The notes under the pieces are model-generated. The model was not told where the DNA came from and made no database searches. It was given only the letters and a program-made list of their open reading frames with translations. A stretch of 10,661 nt of DNA from Chitinophaga pinensis (GTDB lineage: Bacteria; Bacteroidota; Bacteroidia; SXHM01), in assembly GCA_945889235.1 (NCBI GenBank), contig CAMDBK010000073.1, forward strand, positions 1 to 10,661. The letters are read 5' to 3'. The translations under genes and the position numbers were made by a program. Position 1 is the stretch's first letter; each line of letters starts with the position of its first letter. Below are positions 6,422 through 10,661 of the stretch, in pieces.

Positions 6422-6486
6422 CGCTGAGGCGCAAAGAGCGCAGAGGAAAACCTGAAATTAAACTTTGTGTTCTTTGCGTCTTTGCG
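6422..6486. repeat. Full palindrome of the CTTTGCG word family upstream of metZ
   Basis: The left arm has CGCTGAG (6422), CGCAAAG (6430) and CGCAGAG (6439), spaced 8 and 9. The right arm has CTTTGTG (6463), CTTTGCG (6472) and CTTTGCG (6480), spaced 9 and 8. Over the 24 paired positions 6422-6445 with 6463-6486, 18 are Watson-Crick, five would be G-U in RNA and one is a mismatch. The element ends 15 bases before the metZ ATG. It belongs to the same family as the half-copy at 5951-5974, so the OsmC gene is bracketed by two members. Confidence 0.85.
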
Positions 6487-6501
6487 GTAAAAAAATAAAA
6501 T

Positions 6502-7680
6502 ATGGAAAAATCAAAACACTTTGAAACCCTTGCCGTGCGCACACAAACAGCACGCACCGAGCAGAAAGAGCACAGCACTCCACTCTTTCTTACTTCCAGT
6601 TTTATGTTTGATGATGCGGAAGATATGCGCGCACTTTTTGCTGATGAAAAAGAAGGAAATATCTACAGCCGTTTTACCAATCCCAACAACAGCGAACTGA
6701 TTGAAAAAATGAATTTGCTGGAAGGAGTGGAAACAGGTTTAACAACGGCAACCGGCATGGCTGCTGTGTTTACCACATTTGCTGCGTTACTGAATTCAGG
6801 TGACCATTTGATTTCCTGTCGCTCTATTTTTGGTTCAACTCACAGTGTTATTACCAAATTGCTTCCAAAATGGAATATTTCACACAGTTATGTTGACATC
6901 AACACGCCTGAAACATGGCAGGCTGCAGTGAAAAAAGAAACCAAACTTATCTATGTGGAAACACCGTCAAATCCGGGAATTGACATCATTGATTTGGAGT
7001 GGCTGGGCAAATTTTCGAAACAAAATAATCTTATTCTGGTAGTCGATAATTGTTTCGCTACACCTTATTTACAGCAGCCTGTAAAATACGGAGCGGACAT
7101 TGTTATTCATTCCGCAACAAAGTATTTAGATGGACAGGGCAGAGTTATGGGCGGCACCATTAACGGGAGCAAAAAATTTGTTGATCCGATAAAACTTTTT
7201 GCGCGACACACCGGTCCTTCTCTTTCGCCTTTCAATGCATGGGTAATCTCAAAAAGCCTAGAAACACTGGCGGTGCGCATGGACAAACATTCTGACAACG
7301 CATTTAAACTAGCACAGTGGTTAGAGAAAAACAAAGAAATTAAATTGGTGAAATATCCTTTTCTTCCTTCACACCCGCAACATGCAATTGCAAAAAAACA
7401 AATGAGCGCTGGCGGTGGAATTGTAACCTTTATTGTAAAAGGAGGGGTTGAACGCGGACGAAAATTTATGGATGCGTTACAAATGCTTTCCATTTCTGCT
7501 AATCTAGGTGATACCCGCTCTATTGTTACGCATCCGGCATCTTCAACACATGCAAAACTGACTGAAGCTGAACGCTTTGAATCAGGAATTTTGCCTGGTC
7601 TCGTTCGTATTTCCGTTGGACTGGAGCACGTTGATGATATTATTTCAGATGTTGAACAGGCGCTGAATGCAAGCAAATAA
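6502..7680 (+). CDS. metZ: O-acylhomoserine sulfhydrylase (O-succinylhomoserine sulfhydrylase-like), PLP enzyme
   Basis: This 392-residue enzyme of the Cys/Met-metabolism PLP family replaces the acyl group of O-succinyl- or O-acetylhomoserine with sulfide to give homocysteine in one step. It has YSRFTNPN (55-62), whose Tyr and Arg contact PLP phosphate across the dimer, DNCFATPY with D182 for the pyridine nitrogen, and SATKYLDGQGRVMGG with the Schiff-base lysine K207. The C-terminal LGDTRSIVTHPASSTH and the GLVRISVGLEHVDDI block are intact, so it is full length. The KYLDGQGR wording and overall sequence fit MetZ better than cystathionine gamma-synthase, but these relatives overlap in activity. 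Its stop codon is immediately followed by the ATG of metX without a spare base, strongly implying coupled translation and shared regulation. Confidence 0.9.
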   Translation: MEKSKHFETLAVRTQTARTEQKEHSTPLFLTSSFMFDDAEDMRALFADEKEGNIYSRFTNPNNSELIEKMNLLEGVETGLTTATGMAAVFTTFAALLNSGDHLISCRSIFGSTHSVITKLLPKWNISHSYVDINTPETWQAAVKKETKLIYVETPSNPGIDIIDLEWLGKFSKQNNLILVVDNCFATPYLQQPVKYGADIVIHSATKYLDGQGRVMGGTINGSKKFVDPIKLFARHTGPSLSPFNAWVISKSLETLAVRMDKHSDNAFKLAQWLEKNKEIKLVKYPFLPSHPQHAIAKKQMSAGGGIVTFIVKGGVERGRKFMDALQMLSISANLGDTRSIVTHPASSTHAKLTEAERFESGILPGLVRISVGLEHVDDIISDVEQALNASK

Positions 7681-8712
7681 ATGAGCACAAAAGTTTTCCA
7701 TTATAAAAAAGAGTTTACGCTTGAAAGCGGGAAAAGCCTTCCCGCATTGGAGATTGCATATCACACGTATGGAAATTTTGTTCCGGAAAAAAGCAAAGTG
7801 GTTTGGGTTTGTCATGCGTTGACAGCCAGTTCCGATGTGTTTGACTGGTGGAAAGGTTTGTTTGGAGCAACTGTTTTTTTTAATCCTGATGACTACTTTA
7901 TTGTCTGTCCGAATATTTTGGGTTCATACTACGGAACTACAGGTGCAGCAAGCATAAATCCAGAAACAGGAAAACCTTATTTTCTTAGTTTTCCTCTTAT
8001 CACCGTTCGTGATATGGTGAAGGCGCATCAGGTTTTAGCACAGCATTTGGGTATTGAAAAAGTACACACTGTTATAGGTGGTTCATTGGGCGGACAGCAG
8101 GCTATTGAATGGTGCATTATTGAACCTGAACGCATTGAACACCTTGTTGCCATTGCCACCAGCGCACTTCATTCGCCCTGGGGAATTGCCTTCCGTGAAG
8201 CGCAGCGCATGGCATTGGAAGCTGATTCTACGTTCAGAACAGACAATTTAAATGCAGGACAAAAAGGAATGAAAGCTGCACGTGCCATCGCCTTGCTTTC
8301 CTACCGCAACTACAATGCTTACCGCCAAAGTCAGAGTGAAGAAACAAATGAAAAGACTGATGACTTTCGTGCTTCATCCTACCAGAATTATCAGGGCGAT
8401 AAATTAGTGAAACGCTTCAACGCCCATGTTTACTGGTATTTATCAATGGCCATGGATACGCACAATGTAGGCAGAGGAAGAAAAAGTGTAACCGATGCAC
8501 TGGCATCCATAAAAGCTAAAACACTTACCATTGGCATTAATTCCGATATTCTTTTTCCAATAAACGAACAGGAATTTCTTGCAGAACATATTCCCGGAGC
8601 AGTATTCAAAAAAATAGATTCTCTTTATGGACACGATGGATTTTTATTAGAAACAAAACAACTTACTCAAATTATTACTGAATTTTATAACAAACTGTCA
8701 CTTCGAGCGTAG
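7681..8712 (+). CDS. metX: Homoserine O-acyltransferase (MetX, alpha/beta-hydrolase fold)
   Basis: MetX activates homoserine by transferring an acetyl (or in some members succinyl) group from CoA, the committed step of methionine synthesis. The 343-residue product shows the family pattern HALTASSDVFDWW near the oxyanion region, nucleophile elbow GGSLGGQQ with S135, D289 in INSDILFP and H318 in YGHDGFLLE, giving a complete Ser-Asp-His triad. ATG 7681 directly follows the metZ stop, so translation is probably coupled. The final residues LSLRA and the TAG stop lie in the left arm of a repeat (from 8696), so the native C-terminus has been rewritten by that element. Acyl donor choice cannot be read confidently from sequence; MetX-fold enzymes include both acetyl- and succinyltransferases. 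Confidence 0.92.
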   Translation: MSTKVFHYKKEFTLESGKSLPALEIAYHTYGNFVPEKSKVVWVCHALTASSDVFDWWKGLFGATVFFNPDDYFIVCPNILGSYYGTTGAASINPETGKPYFLSFPLITVRDMVKAHQVLAQHLGIEKVHTVIGGSLGGQQAIEWCIIEPERIEHLVAIATSALHSPWGIAFREAQRMALEADSTFRTDNLNAGQKGMKAARAIALLSYRNYNAYRQSQSEETNEKTDDFRASSYQNYQGDKLVKRFNAHVYWYLSMAMDTHNVGRGRKSVTDALASIKAKTLTIGINSDILFPINEQEFLAEHIPGAVFKKIDSLYGHDGFLLETKQLTQIITEFYNKLSLRA

Positions 8713-8765
8713 CCGAGAAGTCAAAATAATAAATGTCTCGCATCTCGACTACGCTCGATGGGACA
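8696..8765. repeat. Inverted repeat with CGAG/CTCG-rich 25-nt arms between metX and hom
   Basis: The left arm 8696-8720 starts TGTCAC and contains TCGAGCGTAG. The right arm 8741-8765 contains CTACGCTCGA and ends GGGACA. They pair at 21 of 25 positions around a 20-base AT-rich spacer. The left arm overlaps the last codons and stop of metX (stop 8710-8712). The right arm contains an ATG at 8758-8760 that is in frame with hom and would be a false start. The shape resembles dispersed intergenic repeats I recall from Bacteroidetes genomes; no T-tract makes it a classical terminator. Confidence 0.87.
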
Positions 8766-8793
8766 AACAAAAAAACTAAATCACAAAATAAAT

Positions 8794-10020
8794 ATGATTT
8801 CAAATCTTAAAATAGGTCTTTTCGGTTTCGGCTGCGTGGGACAAGGACTTTACGATGTATTATCAAAGAGCAGCGGCATAAAAGCCGACATTGTTAAAAT
8901 CTGTGTGAAAGACAGAACCAAGAAACGCAAACTGCCGATGGAGTATTTTACCTACAGCAAAAACGATATTCTGTACAACCCCGAAATCAATCTGGTTGTT
9001 GAGTTGATTGATGATGCCGATGAAGCATTCAACATCGTTAAAACAGCCATGAGTGAAGGGAAGAGCGTGGTAACTGCCAACAAAAAAATGGTGGCAAACC
9101 ACCTTGCCGAGTTGGTGGAACTGCAACACAAATACAATGTTTCACTGTTGTATGAAGCCTCTTCCTGCGGCAGTATTCCTATCATCCGCACGCTGGAAGA
9201 GTATTACGACAACGAGTTGTTATATTCTGTAAGCGGAATTTTCAACGGTTCATCCAACTACATTCTTTCTAAAATATTTAATGAAAATCTTGACTATGCT
9301 ACAGCCCTTAAACAGGCGCAGGATTTAGGATTTGCAGAGTCTAATCCATTATTGGATGTAGGAGGTTTTGATCCCAAATACAAACTCACCATCATTGCAG
9401 CACATGCTTATGGTCTGTTCATCCACCCCGATGATATTCTCAATCTTGGAATACAAAATCTCTCGCTTGCAGATATTGAATACGCCCGTAAAAACGGCAA
9501 GAAAATAAAACTGGTAAACACGGTGCGCAAACTGAATGACGATGAAATTACCATTCACACACTACCCACCTTTGTAGCACCTCAGCAGTATTTATACTTT
9601 GTTGAAAATGAATTTAACGGGGTAATTGTTGAAGCAGCATTTTCCGATAAACAGTTTTATCTCGGCAAAGGTGCAGGCGGGCATCCTACCGGGTCTGCGG
9701 TGTTGTCTGATATTTCAGCGGTTACTTACGATTACAAATACGCTTACCACAAATCGTTACAGGACAAAAAAGTTAAGTACTCGAAAGATGTGTTACTTGA
9801 AGTGTATGTCCGTTACAGCAATGCCGAAGAATTAAACCTTGTGGCGTTTGAAAGTATTTCCGAAAAAGGAACTGATTTTGTAATAGGAACTGTAAAGCTT
9901 GAAAAGCTGCTGAACAATTTATCAGCGCTTCAGAACAGCACCTTGTTTATTGCAAATACAGGCAAAAACGTGATGCAATCTTCTTCTGAAGAAAAAACAG
10001 CGGAAAAGGCACTGAATTAA
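8794..10020 (+). CDS. hom: Homoserine dehydrogenase (monofunctional)
   Basis: This enzyme reduces aspartate semialdehyde to homoserine with NAD(P)H, supplying homoserine to MetX and to threonine synthesis. The 408-residue product opens with the Rossmann motif GLFGFGCVGQG (8-18). It has VTANKKM with the conserved lysine K97, the family signature FNGSSNYIL (150-158, with SS where many members have TT), and AESNPLLDVGGFDPKYKL with E182, D188, D193 and K197 of the substrate site. A C-terminal segment from about residue 325 resembles a small regulatory ACT-type domain but I am not sure of it. There is no aspartokinase domain. ATG 8794 is chosen because MISNLKIGLFGFG is the normal start and an A-rich region precedes it. 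The upstream in-frame ATG 8758 lies in a repeat arm and would add 12 unlikely residues. Confidence 0.93.
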   Translation: MISNLKIGLFGFGCVGQGLYDVLSKSSGIKADIVKICVKDRTKKRKLPMEYFTYSKNDILYNPEINLVVELIDDADEAFNIVKTAMSEGKSVVTANKKMVANHLAELVELQHKYNVSLLYEASSCGSIPIIRTLEEYYDNELLYSVSGIFNGSSNYILSKIFNENLDYATALKQAQDLGFAESNPLLDVGGFDPKYKLTIIAAHAYGLFIHPDDILNLGIQNLSLADIEYARKNGKKIKLVNTVRKLNDDEITIHTLPTFVAPQQYLYFVENEFNGVIVEAAFSDKQFYLGKGAGGHPTGSAVLSDISAVTYDYKYAYHKSLQDKKVKYSKDVLLEVYVRYSNAEELNLVAFESISEKGTDFVIGTVKLEKLLNNLSALQNSTLFIANTGKNVMQSSSEEKTAEKALN

Positions 10021-10027
10021 AGGGATA

Positions 10028-10064
10028 TTGACACGGAACTATTAATATCTAAGTTCCGTATCAA
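10028..10064. repeat. Hairpin after hom (13-bp stem, one mismatch)
   Basis: TTGACACGGAACT (10028-10040) pairs with AGTTCCGTATCAA (10052-10064) except for one C/A position, around an 11-base AT-rich loop. It begins seven bases after the hom stop, the position of a transcription terminator. However, the stem is followed by GGGACACAGG and no T-run, so intrinsic termination is uncertain. It separates the methionine block from the next gene, which has its own promoter-like box. Confidence 0.6.
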
Positions 10065-10087
10065 GGGACACAGGCAGAAATAAGACC

Positions 10088-10095
10088 TATTTTTG
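10088..10095 (+). promoter_or_regulatory. Bacteroidetes-type -7 box (TATTTTTG)
   Basis: TATTTTTG fits TAnnTTTG and lies 12 bases before the ATG at 10108, giving a very short leader. No -33 TTTG is visible around 10065, so the promoter is only half supported. Position after the hom hairpin fits the start of a new transcription unit. Confidence 0.4.
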
Positions 10096-10107
10096 TCTGT
10101 ATAGTTC

Positions 10108-10661
10108 ATGAAACGTGTCCTGATTATTGTTTCTGTTTGTGTTCTCACCCTTGTTCTTATTGGCGGGGGCTGGTGGCTTTTTTTTCGCAACAACAGCAAA
10201 TCTTCCGGTGCTATCAATGCCGTTCCGCATGATGCCGCCATCATTTTTGAAATCCGTGACTTCCGCAAAGCATGGGATATTTACAAAACAACAGCCACCT
10301 ACCGCAGTGAACTGGAGAAGTACGAGACCTTTCAGGTTTTCCGTGACAATGTAAATTTCATTGACTCCATTATAAAAACCAACGCGGTGGCTGCTGAAAT
10401 TTTCGGCAACCGAACTATTTATATTTCGGTGCACACGCAGCACGACAATAGCATGGAATACCTCTACTGCATTGGACTTGAGAAGGCAAACATGAAAGAC
10501 AAACTGGATGAAGTGATTAAAGCTGTTTGCCGCGAAGACGCTATTTACCGCAATTTTGAATACGGCAATACCATCCTTACCAGCGTAAAGAAAAGCGAAA
10601 ACGACAGCGCATTTTATTACACTCAGTACAAGGGCATTTTTATTGCCAGCTATTCGTTGCT
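10108..10661 (+). CDS. Membrane-anchored DUF3352-like protein, 5' part only (runs off the window)
   Basis: From ATG 10108 the frame stays open for 184 codons to the window edge. The product begins MKRVLIIVSVCVLTLVLIGG, a membrane anchor of about residues 4-26 ending at an Arg, followed by a serine-rich linker and then INAVPHDAAIIFEIRD. A lone N-terminal membrane segment followed by a VP-x-x-AA-x-x-x-E pattern is typical of Bacteroidetes proteins annotated as DUF3352; that assignment is from recall. The segment after the anchor would lie in the periplasm. No lipobox is evident, since the only early Cys (residue 11) is inside the hydrophobic core. Function is unknown. The reverse-strand frames over this region (10017-10443) and the + frame 10127-10354 are shadows of it. 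Confidence 0.75.
   Translation, partial: MKRVLIIVSVCVLTLVLIGGGWWLFFRNNSKSSGAINAVPHDAAIIFEIRDFRKAWDIYKTTATYRSELEKYETFQVFRDNVNFIDSIIKTNAVAAEIFGNRTIYISVHTQHDNSMEYLYCIGLEKANMKDKLDEVIKAVCREDAIYRNFEYGNTILTSVKKSENDSAFYYTQYKGIFIASYSL

Noticed and set aside
6405..6501. SAM riboswitch ahead of metZ-metX
   Set aside because: The gap is fully explained by the CTTTGCG-family palindrome; I see no SAM-I or SAM-II core pattern.
7107..7688. 193-codon reverse-strand reading frame opposite metZ
   Set aside because: It lies wholly antisense to a gene with intact catalytic motifs and its protein shows no recognisable family or domain; it is a shadow frame.
8758..8793. ATG start for hom at 8758
   Set aside because: It is part of the right repeat arm; ATG 8794 gives the normal N-terminus just before the Rossmann motif.
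10087..10443. Reverse-strand frames at 10017-10268 and 10087-10443, and + frame 10127-10354
   Set aside because: They overlap the DUF3352-like frame that starts at 10108 with a good membrane anchor and stays open to the window edge; the alternatives have no recognisable domain.

Overview
The window looks like a housekeeping and biosynthetic stretch of a Bacteroidota (Bacteroidetes) chromosome. The evidence is the AT-rich sequence, a DUF4290 protein (a family I know only from this phylum), protein sequences that read as Bacteroidota versions of their families, and repeated use of the phylum-specific -7 promoter box TAnnTTTG ahead of genes (rlmD, the TPR membrane protein, ahcY and the last gene). 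I cannot place it below phylum. All ten genes lie on the + strand, and there is no gap longer than about 110 bases. I see no tRNA, rRNA, IS element, prophage or CRISPR array.

Layout: the tail of a probable SRPBCC/AHSA1-type protein (1-93); rlmD, a 23S rRNA m5U methyltransferase (200-1645); a small membrane protein with TPR-like helices (1715-2233); a class I SAM-dependent methyltransferase with a forced TTG start (2297-3043); ahcY, adenosylhomocysteinase (3125-4444); a DUF4290 protein (4522-5172); then a sulfur/methionine block of cysH (5239-5943), an OsmC-family protein (5985-6404), metZ (6502-7680), metX (7681-8712) and hom (8794-10020). The window closes with the first 184 codons of a DUF3352-like membrane-anchored protein (10108 to the edge).

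The block from cysH to hom forms a logical pathway. CysH reduces activated sulfate to sulfite. Homoserine dehydrogenase makes homoserine, MetX acylates it, and MetZ replaces the acyl group with sulfide to give homocysteine. AhcY, just upstream under its own promoter, regenerates homocysteine from the SAH produced by methyltransferases, two of which are also encoded here. Sulfite reductase, the sulfate-activating enzymes and methionine synthase are not in the window.

The most striking non-coding feature is that most intergenic gaps hold a different short repeat element, several built on one plan: three or four tandem copies of a 6-8 nt word at 7-10 nt spacing, usually followed by inverted copies with mirrored spacing. 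They lie just 5' of start codons. Two of them run into the preceding gene and supply its last codons and stop (rlmD, metX). Several also create false upstream start codons, so gene starts here need care.
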